A stretch of DNA of 54,541 nucleotides from DATJOJ01 sp035507035 (GTDB lineage: Bacteria; Acidobacteriota; Terriglobia; Terriglobales; Acidobacteriaceae): contig DATJOJ010000006.1 in NCBI GenBank assembly GCA_035507035.1, forward strand, positions 1-54,541. Direction: 5' to 3'. This document shows, in pieces, positions 17,392-26,447 of this stretch (positions are counted from its first letter, which is position 1; each line of letters starts with the position of its first letter). A program made the translations under genes and the position numbers. The notes beneath the pieces are model-generated. The model saw only the letters and a list, made by a program, of their open reading frames with translations. It was not told the DNA's origin and did not search any database.

Positions 17392-18699
17392 ATGAAGTTG
17401 CCAATCTGTCGGCCCGTCCCGGCTGTAACACTGCGCGCCTGCTTTGCAGGCACGGTGGTCCTGGCCCTTGTTCTTCTGTGTACGGGCTGCGGCGATTATT
17501 TTCGCCCGGTGGCGTTTCCTGTGGTTCCGGTGCAGCCGAATCCCGGCTTTACGCATGTTGCCGTGGTGATCAGTCAGAACGGCACAAATAACCCCGGGGC
17601 GAGCACTACCATTGATGTCTCCGGGGATTCGAACGTCTCGCAGGCGACGGTCGGATTGATGCCGGTGCACGCAGCCTTGGTCGCGAGCGGCACCAGGGTT
17701 TATGTGGCTAACCGTCTTGACAACACAATCTCCGAGTTTGGCCCCACAACTCCGACGCCGGTTACGACCATCAGCTTGCCCGCGGGCTCGGCGCCGGCCT
17801 TCGTGAATACTGCTGAGAGCAGCAACGTCTATATAGCTAATGCCGGCAGCAACACGGTTTCGTCAATTTCGGTAACGACTAACGTGGTCACGAACACGGT
17901 TCAGGTCGGAGTCAATCCAGTATCCATTGCCGAAACTCCCAACGCCTTCAAACTCTATGTTGCCAATGCCGGCAACAGTACGTCGGTTGGTTCGGTCAGC
18001 AGCATCAATCCGGTTGACCTCACAGTGAATGCTCCCGTTGTTGCCAGTTTAACTGCTCCCTGGGTATCTCCGGTTTGGGCGGTTGCGCGTAACGACAGCC
18101 AGAGAGTCTACATTCTGGACAACGGCAGCGGGTTTGTGTCGGCAATCAACACTGCGAACGACACAGTCGTGGGGGCAGCGTCAGTCGGCGTGGGTGGAGA
18201 CTACATGATTTACGACTCGGTTTTAAACCGCGTCTATGTGACCAATCCTGCGAAGGGTACCCTGACATCTTTGGATGTCTCGACCGATTCGCTGACGGCA
18301 ACAACCGTTGTGGTTCCCAATGCAGTTTCTGTAGCCGCCTTGGGAGATGGTACGCGGGTGTACGTTTCCAGTTCTGCCGTCAGCGGCAGCACCGTGACTT
18401 CGCAGGTGACGGTAGTGAGGACGGCAGATTTCAGCATCAAGACGACCGTTCCTCTCGGCTCCGCCCCGGTTTCGACGGCGTGCTTGGAGGGGACCTGGTC
18501 GGATTCGTCGATTGCGGCTTCGGCAGATTATTCGCGGGTCTACGTGGGAAACTGCGATGCTGGAAACATCGCGATCATTCAGACTTCCGACGATACCCTG
18601 GCTTTGAACCTGGCTGCGCCGCTAAGTGCGCAGCCGCCTGAAAAACAGGGCGGTAGCCCGCCGCCGCAGAATCCCGTGTTCGTGGTAGCGGGGCCGTAG
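17392..18699 (+). CDS. YncE-like beta-propeller lipoprotein
   Basis: 435 aa exported protein. The signal segment ends LVLLCTGCGDYF, a lipobox, so it is probably outer-membrane- or periplasm-anchored. The body is a seven-bladed propeller with repeated blades of the form RVYVANRLDNTISE, NVYIANAGSNTVSS and RVYVTNPAKGTLTS, as in the YncE/YVTN family. Such proteins bind ligands or DNA or act as surface scaffolds; no catalytic residues are recognisable. It lies upstream of guaA on the same strand but the 44-base gap and different role suggest no functional link. Confidence 0.85.
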   Translation: MKLPICRPVPAVTLRACFAGTVVLALVLLCTGCGDYFRPVAFPVVPVQPNPGFTHVAVVISQNGTNNPGASTTIDVSGDSNVSQATVGLMPVHAALVASGTRVYVANRLDNTISEFGPTTPTPVTTISLPAGSAPAFVNTAESSNVYIANAGSNTVSSISVTTNVVTNTVQVGVNPVSIAETPNAFKLYVANAGNSTSVGSVSSINPVDLTVNAPVVASLTAPWVSPVWAVARNDSQRVYILDNGSGFVSAINTANDTVVGAASVGVGGDYMIYDSVLNRVYVTNPAKGTLTSLDVSTDSLTATTVVVPNAVSVAALGDGTRVYVSSSAVSGSTVTSQVTVVRTADFSIKTTVPLGSAPVSTACLEGTWSDSSIAASADYSRVYVGNCDAGNIAIIQTSDDTLALNLAAPLSAQPPEKQGGSPPPQNPVFVVAGP

Positions 18700-18743
18700 C
18701 ACATCCCGCTTTACACTTTTCTGGCAATCTGAGACACTCGTCC

Positions 18744-20306
18744 GTGGAAACCCAATCTATTGTTGTCCTCGACTTCGGGGCGCAATATTCGCAACTGATT
18801 GCGCGCCGCATCCGCGAACAGAATGTTTTCTCAGTTGTTCTTCCTTGCACGGCCAGCATTAAGGAAATCGAAAGTTATTCGCCAATAGGCATGGTTCTTT
18901 CGGGCGGCCCGTCATCGGTCTACGACAAAGATGCGCCTAAGGCGGATCGGCGCGTATTCGAGTTGGGCGTGCCCGTGCTTGGGATTTGCTATGGATTGCA
19001 GTTGATGGTGCACGTGCTGGGCGGCAAGGTTCGTGCTGCAGACAAGCGGGAATACGGCCATGCCAATGTTGAAATGAAAAATGACTCGCGGCTATTCGAA
19101 GCCGTGCCGCGAACGCTGAACGTATGGATGTCTCATGGCGACGAAGCGGTGGAACTGCCGTCCGGCTTCAAGGTGACCGCCAGTTCCCCCAATGCCATAG
19201 CCGCGATTGAAAATGCTGGCCAGCAAATGTGGGCCGTGCAGTTCCATCCTGAAGTTCGTCACACGCAGCACGGCACCGACATTCTGCGCAATTTCGTGCT
19301 GAAAATCTGCGGGGCAAAGCCAACTTGGACGGCGCAACATTTTATCGATGCGACCATTGCCAGCGTTCGGGAAACGGTCGGCAGCGGGCGAGCCATCTGC
19401 GCTTTGTCAGGCGGCGTAGATTCGGCGGTGGCCGCAACCCTGGTTGATCGCGCACTACGCGACGGCAAAGGCTCATCCCGCTTAACTTCCATTTTCGTCA
19501 ACAACGGCGTGCTGCGTAAGAATGAGTTTGAAAAAGTGCAGCAAAATTTGCGGGACAAGCTGGGCTTGCATCTTGACGCCATCGATGCTTCCGATCGCTT
19601 TCTGAAAAAGTTGGCTGGCGTGACCGATCCGGAGAAGAAGCGCAAAATCATTGGCAATGAATTCATCAAAGTTTTCGAACAGGAAGCCCGGCGCATCGAG
19701 AAGAAAGAAGGGAAGGTGAAGTGGCTGGTCCAGGGAACGCTTTATCCCGATGTGATTGAGTCGCGCTCGGTCCGCGGGCCTTCGCAGGTCATCAAATCAC
19801 ACCACAATGTCGGCGGGCTGCCGGAGAAGATGAAGCTCAAGCTGATTGAGCCTCTCAAGGAGTTATTTAAAGACGAAGTCCGAAAAATCGGGCGCGATCT
19901 GGGCATGCCGGAAGAGATTTTGCAGCGCCAGCCGTTTCCTGGGCCCGGGCTAGCGGTACGAATTCTCGGGGAAGTCACTCCCGATCGACTAGCCATTCTT
20001 CGCGAGTGCGACGACATCGTGGTCGGTGAGATAAAGAAAGCTGGCTTGTACTCGAAGATTTGGCAGTCATTTGCTGTGCTACTGCCTGTAATGTCCGTGG
20101 GCGTGATGGGCGACCAGCGGACTTACGCGTACACTTGCGCGATTCGGGCGGTTCATTCTGAAGACGGCATGACGGCGGACTGGGTTCCGTTACCCCATGA
20201 AGTATTGAAGACGATTTCCAGCCGGATCGTGAACGAGGTAAAAGGCGTGAACCGCGTAGTCTACGACATCACCTCGAAGCCGCCGGGCACGATTGAGTGG
20301 GAGTAG
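18744..20306 (+). CDS. guaA: GMP synthase (glutamine-hydrolysing)
   Basis: Converts XMP to GMP with glutamine and ATP, the last step of guanine nucleotide synthesis. The class I glutamine amidotransferase domain has the GICYG nucleophile Cys82 and FHPEV near residue 171. The ATP-pyrophosphatase domain has the P-loop SGGVDSAVAA near 218. The C-terminal dimerisation domain ends in KPPGTIEWE, the universal GuaA terminus. Length is 520 aa. Translation starts at GTG 18744. No other purine gene is adjacent. Confidence 0.97.
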   Translation: METQSIVVLDFGAQYSQLIARRIREQNVFSVVLPCTASIKEIESYSPIGMVLSGGPSSVYDKDAPKADRRVFELGVPVLGICYGLQLMVHVLGGKVRAADKREYGHANVEMKNDSRLFEAVPRTLNVWMSHGDEAVELPSGFKVTASSPNAIAAIENAGQQMWAVQFHPEVRHTQHGTDILRNFVLKICGAKPTWTAQHFIDATIASVRETVGSGRAICALSGGVDSAVAATLVDRALRDGKGSSRLTSIFVNNGVLRKNEFEKVQQNLRDKLGLHLDAIDASDRFLKKLAGVTDPEKKRKIIGNEFIKVFEQEARRIEKKEGKVKWLVQGTLYPDVIESRSVRGPSQVIKSHHNVGGLPEKMKLKLIEPLKELFKDEVRKIGRDLGMPEEILQRQPFPGPGLAVRILGEVTPDRLAILRECDDIVVGEIKKAGLYSKIWQSFAVLLPVMSVGVMGDQRTYAYTCAIRAVHSEDGMTADWVPLPHEVLKTISSRIVNEVKGVNRVVYDITSKPPGTIEWE

Positions 20307-20390
20307 GCGTTTTCGCAAACCGGCCGGTTTGATCCGTGCCCATTACCTGGGTCACTGGCAACAAATAACGGATCAGGCGATCATTTCAAT

Positions 20391-20666
20391 GTGGAGTTCC
20401 ACATCAAAGTTTCGGGCTCGCTGGTGTTGTCTTCACTGGCGACGTTGCTTAGCGCAGTTGCCTTTTTGTTAGCGTACGTCATGCGCAGTGATTGGGCGAC
20501 GGTGTTGTGGTGGGCAGTACTTCCGGAACTGCTCGTTTTTACCTTGGTCTACCTGGCAGCTGACTTCGCGAAAAGCGCAACTCGCAGGCAAGCTGCTTTC
20601 TCAGTTCTCGTCGCTCTTCCTGCCTTCGTTACGGGAATCTGGTTCTTCAAGAATTTGCACCTTTAG
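20391..20666 (+). CDS. Small hypothetical membrane protein
   Basis: 91 aa protein, almost entirely hydrophobic, with about three predicted membrane helices (residues 9-29, 36-58 and 67-85) and a short charged loop SATRRQA between helices two and three. I do not recognise a family. Start is GTG 20391; no strong ribosome binding site is visible. It lies 84 bases after guaA and before the hairpin at 20681-20703, so it could be the last gene of a guaA transcript. It may be a real small gene, but short hydrophobic frames are easy to overcall. Confidence 0.5.
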   Translation: MEFHIKVSGSLVLSSLATLLSAVAFLLAYVMRSDWATVLWWAVLPELLVFTLVYLAADFAKSATRRQAAFSVLVALPAFVTGIWFFKNLHL

Positions 20667-20680
20667 AGCTTGACAAAGAA

Positions 20681-20703
20681 AAGGCGGGCAATCTGCCCGC
20701 CTT
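20681..20703 (-). terminator. Intrinsic terminator for the minus-strand run ending in the aldolase gene
   Basis: A perfect 10-bp inverted repeat, AAGGCGGGCA / TGCCCGCCTT, with a three-base loop. Read on the minus strand it is followed by TTTTCTTTG, a usable U-tract, 25 bases past the aldolase stop. On the plus strand the tract is poor, so it mainly serves the minus strand but may act both ways. Confidence 0.8.
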
Positions 20704-20727
20704 ACAAATCTGAGTGAAAGAACGTCT

Positions 20728-21735
20728 TTATGCCCCCGCCATCGCCGGCTCAACTTCGTAGATCGAATACCAGGGCGTGGCGGCCTTGAGCTTACTGTTC
20801 ACGTTATTAATATTCTTTACGCCCTCGGTCTCGAGCCATTGGCGGAAAGCGGCTGCGCCTTGCTTGGCGTAGACAGGAATGCCGTCTTTCCATGTCGCGC
20901 GGCCACAGAGCACGCCATTGAACTTCACGCCCGATTCGCCGGCGAGTTCCAGCGTTTCACTGAATTCGGCGTTGCTCACACCGGCCGAGAGATAGATAAA
21001 CGGCTTGGTCGCAACCTCCGCTCCTTTGTGAAAGAGGTCGATGGCTTCTTTTTTTGTGTACGCCTTTTGACCAGCAAAACATTTCACGCCTTCCACAAAT
21101 TTCATGTTGACCGGCACTTCGACTTTCAAAACGTCCACGCCGTAGCGATCTTTGCTGAATTCCTTCATGCTAGCGATGACAATTTCCGGCTTTTTCCTGG
21201 CATAGTCGAAGCCCTTTTCGTCGGCACCATCTTCGTAGCCGACAAACTCAAGGAAAAAGGGAATGTCGTTGGCGCGGCACTCATCGCCGATGCGCTCCAC
21301 CCAGGCATGTTTCCTGTCGTTGACTTCTTTTGGATCAAAAGGAGTGTAGTAAAGCAGAATTTTGACGCAGTCGGCGCCAGCCTCCTTCAAACGGTGCGCC
21401 GACCAATGATCGAGCAGGTCAGGAAGCCGTCCCGGACCGGTCTTGTCGTATCCGGTCTTCTCATATGCCAGCAAAAGGCCGGCATTTTTTGCGCGTTTCT
21501 TGGATGCCGGCAGGCCCCACTCGGGGTCAAGCAGAATGGCGCTGGCGTGCGGGGTCAGAACCTCTGCGACGAGCGACTTGAATTCCTCCATCATCGCATC
21601 GCTGACGTTGCTGCCCTTTTCTTTGGCCAAAGATTTTTGCAGCGAGCCGCGCTGATCCATCGCAGCAGCGGCGATGACACCGCGTTCATTGGAAACTCTT
21701 CTAAGGCCGGCGAGCTTTCCCGGGGTAAGTTTCAT
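20728..21735 (-). CDS. Tagatose-1,6-bisphosphate aldolase-like class I aldolase (LacD family)
   Basis: Class I (Schiff-base) aldolase of the LacD/DeoC-like family. The N-terminus GVIAAAAMDQRGSLQKSL and the strands ADCVKILLYY and VDVLKVEVPV carry the conserved lysines, and FIYLSAGVSN and FNGVLCGRATW form the phosphate-binding end. Length is 335 aa. GGAGG lies seven bases before ATG 21735. There are no other tagatose or galactose genes here, so the true substrate could be another ketose bisphosphate. It is the last gene of the minus-strand run beginning at DUF1015 and is closed by a strong hairpin. Confidence 0.88.
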   Translation of the reverse strand: MKLTPGKLAGLRRVSNERGVIAAAAMDQRGSLQKSLAKEKGSNVSDAMMEEFKSLVAEVLTPHASAILLDPEWGLPASKKRAKNAGLLLAYEKTGYDKTGPGRLPDLLDHWSAHRLKEAGADCVKILLYYTPFDPKEVNDRKHAWVERIGDECRANDIPFFLEFVGYEDGADEKGFDYARKKPEIVIASMKEFSKDRYGVDVLKVEVPVNMKFVEGVKCFAGQKAYTKKEAIDLFHKGAEVATKPFIYLSAGVSNAEFSETLELAGESGVKFNGVLCGRATWKDGIPVYAKQGAAAFRQWLETEGVKNINNVNSKLKAATPWYSIYEVEPAMAGA

Positions 21736-21853
21736 AAATCCTCCAGTAAGATTGCTCGAAACCTTGCAATTGTAAATCGAAAATGACGATATTTGCTAAA
21801 GAAAGGCACACCAAGGTTTTGCCTGCCAAATAAACCCAGGGGACGATTCCAAC

Positions 21854-22591
21854 TTACTGCCGCAGGGTTAACTTCCCCAGGATCTCCTGCTGCTTGGTTA
21901 TAAGATCGCTGACTCCCTGGCGAGCCAGCGCCAGCATCTTCTCCAGTTGGCGATCGTCAAATGCCTGACGCTCAGCCGTCGCCTGCACTTCCACGATCTT
22001 GCGGCCGGCGGTCATTACATAGTTCATATCCACCTCAGCCCGCGAATCTTCCTCATAAGCAAGGTCGAGTAAAATTTCCCCATCGACGATCCCCACGCTG
22101 ACCGCGGCCACGAAGTCGCGCAGCGGAACGAAGGTCAGCGCTCCTCCCTCGACCAGCTTTTGCAGGGCGAGGCCCAATGCCACGAATGCCCCCGTGATCG
22201 ATGCTGTGCGTGTTCCCCCATCGGCCTGGATCGCGTCGCAATCGATCCAGATGGTGCGTTCGCCAAGCCGGTCAAGGTCCGTGACCGCCCGCAACGAGCG
22301 GCCAATCAATCGTTGGATTTCATGGGTCCGTCCGCTCGGACGGCCTTTGGCCACCTCGCGTGGAGTGCGGGTCAAGGTCGAGCGCGGCAACATGCTGTAC
22401 TCGGCGCTGATCCAGCCTTTGCCGGTGTTGCGCAGAAATTGCGGCACCGTGTCTTCGATGGAAGCGGTGCAGATCACGCGGGTGTTGCCGATTTCGATAA
22501 GAACGGATCCCTCGGCGGTATGGATGAAATCAGGCTCAATCTTGACCGGGCGCAGCTGCTCAGGAGAACGGTTATCGGCACGAAAAATCAT
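21854..22591 (-). CDS. rph: Ribonuclease PH
   Basis: Phosphorolytic 3'-5' exoribonuclease that trims tRNA 3' ends. The sequence begins with a typical RPVKIEPDF and VLIEIGNTRVICTAS. It contains GWISAEYSMLPRSTLTRTPRE, split across the phosphate-binding region, RLIGRSLRAVTDL, TIWIDCDAIQADGGTRTASITGA and the acidic metal motif DLAYEEDSRAEVDMNYV. Length of 245 aa is normal. It follows the GerMN gene by 36 bases on the same strand; a gerM-rph order is also known from Bacillus. Confidence 0.96.
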   Translation of the reverse strand: MIFRADNRSPEQLRPVKIEPDFIHTAEGSVLIEIGNTRVICTASIEDTVPQFLRNTGKGWISAEYSMLPRSTLTRTPREVAKGRPSGRTHEIQRLIGRSLRAVTDLDRLGERTIWIDCDAIQADGGTRTASITGAFVALGLALQKLVEGGALTFVPLRDFVAAVSVGIVDGEILLDLAYEEDSRAEVDMNYVMTAGRKIVEVQATAERQAFDDRQLEKMLALARQGVSDLITKQQEILGKLTLRQ

Positions 22592-22627
22592 GACCAGCGA
22601 TTGTAAATGAGGCTTACTCGGTGGCGC

Positions 22628-23227
22628 TCAAGGAACATTTTGCAGTTGCGCCGCCAGTTGCGTCATCACCGCAACGTCAAAGAAATTTGTCAGATCAATG
22701 TGGCCGGCAAGGGTATCCCGCTGATTGCCCTCGACCAGAATCTTTACGCGAGTAATCCCGGGAACATTCGCGGAAAGAGTTTCTATCAATGAGGCTACAG
22801 TCAGTTCTTCTACCAGCACACCCGAGCGATGAAGGTTGGCAAAGGCACCGTTTACATCGATGATGGCCAGGCCTGGGTTTACGAGGTACACCTCGCGTAT
22901 TTCCGAGCCGGCGCCCAGCGCATGGGGAGAAGATTTGTCGAGATAGATTTCCAGCAATGCTCGCAAGAGTTCTTGCGCCCGCTCTTGGCGTCCGGCCGGA
23001 AGAGGAATGCTGGCGGTGCGGGCTTGCAATGAACCACTGTCATCGTTGGCGACGTAAAGCACTACATTTTCAGTCGGGCCCGATACTGGTGGCGCGACGG
23101 GCAGGGTATCCGCAGACGGGGGCAGAGCGACGTTAGCACGGTGAGGCATGCGCCACACATAAAAGCCCATCGCCAGGGCCACCACTACCATAATGAGCGC
23201 GGCGATGATCAGGTGGCGGGGAATCAT
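22628..23227 (-). CDS. GerMN-domain membrane-anchored protein
   Basis: 199 aa protein with an N-terminal anchor helix (residues 7-26), a Pro-rich linker and a GerMN domain from about residue 50 (VVLYVANDDSGSLQART ... REVYLVNPGLAIIDVNGAFA ... SLIETLSANVPGITRVKILVEG). GerM in Bacillus contributes to spore germination and peptidoglycan changes; in non-sporulating bacteria the domain is usually tied to cell-wall enzymes. That fits here because its start overlaps the stop of the amidase gene (ATGA, 23224-23227). Confidence 0.87.
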   Translation of the reverse strand: MIPRHLIIAALIMVVVALAMGFYVWRMPHRANVALPPSADTLPVAPPVSGPTENVVLYVANDDSGSLQARTASIPLPAGRQERAQELLRALLEIYLDKSSPHALGAGSEIREVYLVNPGLAIIDVNGAFANLHRSGVLVEELTVASLIETLSANVPGITRVKILVEGNQRDTLAGHIDLTNFFDVAVMTQLAAQLQNVP

Positions 23228-24699
23228 TTCGGTTCGACCTTTAGCTTGTCCCGGACATTCACTACTCCCGTGGCAACTGCGGCTGCGACGGATTGCTGAT
23301 AAGACGGGGAGGTGAGTTGCACGATATCGCCGCTTTGAGGTGCGATTTCGAGTGCCAGCGCCGGCAGCGCGATGTTATTCAGCGGCCGCAAAGACGCGGC
23401 GAGACTGCGAACCGGTACGTTTTTGGCCTTCAGAGCCTCGGCAATTCCCTCCTCGGCAATCTGGCTGGTGGGCTCATATAGCGCTTGCGCGGTGTTCCAA
23501 TCCATGAAAGGGCCGTTACTCTCGCGGGCTGGAGGAAGCAGTGCGGTGTAGACCCGCACGCCTCGCCCCTCCGAACTGGCATGGATGCAGATGTAGATTG
23601 CCGCGCCAGCTGCATTTGCCATGCTGGCACGTTGGTCGGGGTTAAGCGTGACGTCGGCATCGCGCACCATCATGGTGGAGAGTCCACGAGCTGTAAGTTC
23701 CTGGCGCAGGCTGCGGGCAATGGCTAACGTGACATCTTTTTCTGCGATTTGATCGGTGAGTGCCGCACCACGCTCGTCACCTCCGTGGCTGGCATCGATC
23801 ACGGCGAAGTAGTGTGGAGCAACCGGAATCGTTGCCGCGGGTACGGGGGCGATGGGAGGGCTAGGCATCACCGACGCAGCCGGAGCGGGCGATGGGACCG
23901 GCGCCTGCGGGTTAACCGACGTCGAAGCAACGGGCGCGGCTGGCGGCGCAACCGTGATGGTGCGGCTACCATTGCTGAATGTGGCCATGAGCGGAAGGTT
24001 ACTGTTCACGTCCAATTCTGCGGCTCCGTTCTTCTCCTGAAAGCTGGCCGAGGGAATGGCGCTACTACCAAACGTCAAAAGCTGCGACCCCGGCGAGACC
24101 ACGCCTTCGTGACTGAACGTCATTTGCAGCTTGCCCGGTTCGGTCGCGATCGTGGGATTTACTGGCGCAGTGAAATTCATCACCAGTTTCGGAGGATTGC
24201 CGCCAGCAACTTGCGCGGTAAAGTGGACTGCGACGTTTCCTACGAACAATCTTCGTGCCGCTTCGTTAAAGCTCACTGGGCCTCCGAGAATGCGCGGCAG
24301 AAGCGTCGCCAGACTGGAAAGAGGAACCAGGCCTCGGCCGTTCTCGAAGAGGAAGTTTGCGGTCAGATCAAAGTCTTTTCCACGGACCCGCGCTCGTTTT
24401 TTTTCAGAGGTAAACTCGCATTGCGCATCGTTGTAGGTCAGCTTCCAGTGGCCGTCGCTGGTCTTGGCGCTTACTGTTCCGAGAGGCTCAAGGATTTCCA
24501 ATAGCCCGACATAATCCTTGCCACCGTGGTCGCTGACCTGAAGGGCATAATTCGCGGCCGTGGAATAAATCGAAATCCGCTTTTCTTCCGGAGATGCGGC
24601 GATCAATCCCGCCAGAGCAAGGCAGAGCAAAATACACAACCTTCGCCGGGACAAAGCGTTGGCGATGATTAACTGCGTGAGATGCGAGACGGAATTCAC
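23224..24699 (-). CDS. N-acetylmuramoyl-L-alanine amidase with AMIN domain
   Basis: Periplasmic zinc amidase that removes peptide stems from peptidoglycan. Residues 1-36 are a signal sequence. A copper-amine-oxidase-like N-terminal domain and an AMIN-type domain (about 150-255) follow, then a Pro/Ala/Val linker, then Amidase_3 from about residue 305. Zinc ligands are visible as the His in VIDASHGGDERGA, Glu in EKDVTL and His in YICIHASS, and the catalytic Glu is in LALEIAPQSG. Two motifs deviate from the usual DPGHGG and SIHANA. Start is GTG 24699. It sits between DUF1015 and GerMN and likely shares their transcript. Confidence 0.9.
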   Translation of the reverse strand: MNSVSHLTQLIIANALSRRRLCILLCLALAGLIAASPEEKRISIYSTAANYALQVSDHGGKDYVGLLEILEPLGTVSAKTSDGHWKLTYNDAQCEFTSEKKRARVRGKDFDLTANFLFENGRGLVPLSSLATLLPRILGGPVSFNEAARRLFVGNVAVHFTAQVAGGNPPKLVMNFTAPVNPTIATEPGKLQMTFSHEGVVSPGSQLLTFGSSAIPSASFQEKNGAAELDVNSNLPLMATFSNGSRTITVAPPAAPVASTSVNPQAPVPSPAPAASVMPSPPIAPVPAATIPVAPHYFAVIDASHGGDERGAALTDQIAEKDVTLAIARSLRQELTARGLSTMMVRDADVTLNPDQRASMANAAGAAIYICIHASSEGRGVRVYTALLPPARESNGPFMDWNTAQALYEPTSQIAEEGIAEALKAKNVPVRSLAASLRPLNNIALPALALEIAPQSGDIVQLTSPSYQQSVAAAVATGVVNVRDKLKVEPK

Positions 24700-24779
24700 C
24701 TCAATAATGATCTTACAATCGGCACGATCACAGGCTGTTTACTGAAACGATGAGCTCCAGGAATGGGCAGCGATCGAAA

Positions 24780-26075
24780 TTAATCCAGCTCGTAGGTAGT
24801 AAGACCGCTGAGCAGCTTGGGGTAGAAGTCGGTGGATTTTTGCGGCATGACTTCGCCAGCGAATGCGATATCGCGAACTTGCTCAATGCGCACCGGATTC
24901 ACGAGGAACGCGACGTTCGAGCCTTGCTGCCGCACCATTGCTAATGCCTCGCCAGCGTCGCGAACGTAACGGATATTCTGCTGGTTGCGGATGGCTTCCT
25001 CGGAGATGCCTAGAACTTTCTCCAGCAGACATCGGTGCAACTGCACCACGTCCAACGATTGCTGGCGCAGCGAGAAACCTGCGAAGAGGTCAGGCGGCGC
25101 AAAGAGTTTATCCAACAAGAATGCGCGATCGGCAGTCACTGCCAGCAGAGCTGTGCCCATCCGTCCAGCCTCACGCAAAATGGCCAGCGCCCTGGCCGCA
25201 TTGATTGAGGGATCGACCTCTTCCACGCTGAAGTAGCGGCGGGCCTGATCGTGCAGCGAATCGGCGGAAAACGACGCCAATCCTTGCGCGACGCGATGCG
25301 TGGGCAGAACCACGAGGCCCGTACTTTCCATGTTGATGAACGTCATCATCACGAATTCCGAGGAGGCGTTTGCATTCGTCGGCTTCGCGCGCCGCTGTTC
25401 GTCACGGTAGTTCAGCGCAGTTTCATAGCGATGATGGCCGTCGGCGATGATCAGTTTCTTATCGCGCATCCTGCTGACGACGCTTTGAATTACCTGAGGG
25501 TCGGAGACTCGCCAGACTTGCTCTTGAACGCCGTACTCATCTACAAAATCAATTTCTGGAGGGGAGCCAGTGGGCAGAGCCTGCTCGATTTCCCCTCCCG
25601 CATCGCTGTAAAGCATGAAAATCTGTCCAAAATGAGCCCGCGTGGCCCGCAGGAGTTCCAGGCGGTCCGCCTTAGGTTTGGATAATGTCTGCTCGTGACG
25701 AAAAACCACTCCCGCCGAATAGTCTTCAATGCGGCCAAGAGCAATAAATCCCAATCGTTCGCGCTCGGTTGAACCGCCTGGAACCTTAAACCGCTGACGG
25801 TAGGGATAGATGCACGGCTTATCGTCTTTCTGCAAAATGCCATGTTGCCGCCAATCTCGCAGAAAGTCTGCTGCCCGCGTATAGACGTTGCCGCCGGGTC
25901 TGTCCTCGGCGTCCGGTCTTCCCAGGATAACGCGCACCAGGTTGTAAGGACTGGCCGCGTAATAGCGGTCTTGCATTGGCGGAGTGATCTTGTCGTAGGG
26001 TTGGGTCGCGACGTCGGCGAGTTTTACCCGCTGAGGGTTATAGCGAAGAGCGCGGAATGCCGAGATATCGGCCAT
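24780..26075 (-). CDS. DUF1015 family protein
   Basis: 431 aa cytoplasmic protein covering the full DUF1015 family (often annotated as an uncharacterised SerK-related protein). It shows FRALRYNPQRVKLADVATQPYD, split at the start, then SPYNLVRVILGRP, FIALGRIEDYS, the conserved LIIADGHHRYETALNYR and FLVNPVRIEQVRDIA. Archaeal SerK in this superfamily phosphorylates free serine with ADP; whether this protein does is unknown. It is the first gene of the minus-strand run with amidase, GerMN, rph and aldolase. The 80-base gap to the amidase holds nothing recognised. Confidence 0.88.
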   Translation of the reverse strand: MADISAFRALRYNPQRVKLADVATQPYDKITPPMQDRYYAASPYNLVRVILGRPDAEDRPGGNVYTRAADFLRDWRQHGILQKDDKPCIYPYRQRFKVPGGSTERERLGFIALGRIEDYSAGVVFRHEQTLSKPKADRLELLRATRAHFGQIFMLYSDAGGEIEQALPTGSPPEIDFVDEYGVQEQVWRVSDPQVIQSVVSRMRDKKLIIADGHHRYETALNYRDEQRRAKPTNANASSEFVMMTFINMESTGLVVLPTHRVAQGLASFSADSLHDQARRYFSVEEVDPSINAARALAILREAGRMGTALLAVTADRAFLLDKLFAPPDLFAGFSLRQQSLDVVQLHRCLLEKVLGISEEAIRNQQNIRYVRDAGEALAMVRQQGSNVAFLVNPVRIEQVRDIAFAGEVMPQKSTDFYPKLLSGLTTYELD

Positions 26076-26209
26076 AAGTGGAGGCCCGGCTTGTACTTGA
26101 CAGCGAGATTCTACTAGATCGAGGGAAAGAAGAGCAGTGCGCCATTACGCCCATCTGGTCGAGTCATTGAGGCGGCAAGCTTGCCCACTCCGCTGAATTT
26201 CACAAACAG

Positions 26210-26237
26210 TTGACAACTCCCTTTTGTGCGCCATCAT
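26210..26237 (+). promoter_or_regulatory. Candidate sigma-70 promoter for the VWFA pair
   Basis: A perfect TTGACA at 26210-26215, a 16-base spacer and CATCAT at 26232-26237 (four of six). Transcription from here would give a leader of about 200 bases before GTG 26448. Confidence 0.4.
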
Positions 26238-26360
26238 CAGACACCAATTAGAGCGGTCGAAAGCAGTGCTCGGGGAGTTAGACGTTTTCGGCCGCCGAGC
26301 GCGAAAAAATGCGCGTCACGGGATACGACCTGTGGTACGATCATGCCAGTTGAGGTAGTT

Positions 26361-26388
26361 ATGACCCGCCATTGTGGGCGCGGGTCAT
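26361..26388 (+). other. Perfect hairpin in the VWFA leader
   Basis: ATGACCCGC and GCGGGTCAT are exact inverted copies around a ten-base loop, 60 bases before the start codon. There is no U-tract, so it is not a simple terminator; it may be part of a regulatory RNA fold or a protein-binding operator. Confidence 0.45.
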
Positions 26389-26447
26389 CCCGCCCCCTGA
26401 AGAATTACGGCCTTGGCGCGAGCCCTTCCCAGACCGGGAGGATTTCT

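Larger units (their letters stand above)
26076..26447 (+). other. Non-coding region with structured leader upstream of the VWFA genes
   Basis: 372 bases between divergent DUF1015 and the first VWFA gene. A frame is open from 26226, but its predicted peptide is Arg-rich and unlike any family, and the VWFA gene has an excellent start at 26448, so I read this as untranslated. It holds a candidate promoter (26210-26237), an inverted repeat CTCGG...CCGAG around 26269-26299 and a perfect 9-bp hairpin at 26361-26388. I do not recognise a known riboswitch. Confidence 0.5.

Noticed and set aside
26226..26447. Longer start for the first VWFA protein
   Set aside because: The extension is Arg/Ser-rich without family similarity, and GTG 26448 has a strong ribosome binding site and begins a signal peptide.
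26269..26447. Cyclic-di-GMP (GEMM) riboswitch in the VWFA leader
   Set aside because: Some short matches to the tetraloop-receptor region occur, but the two-stem core with the conserved A-rich joints cannot be drawn.
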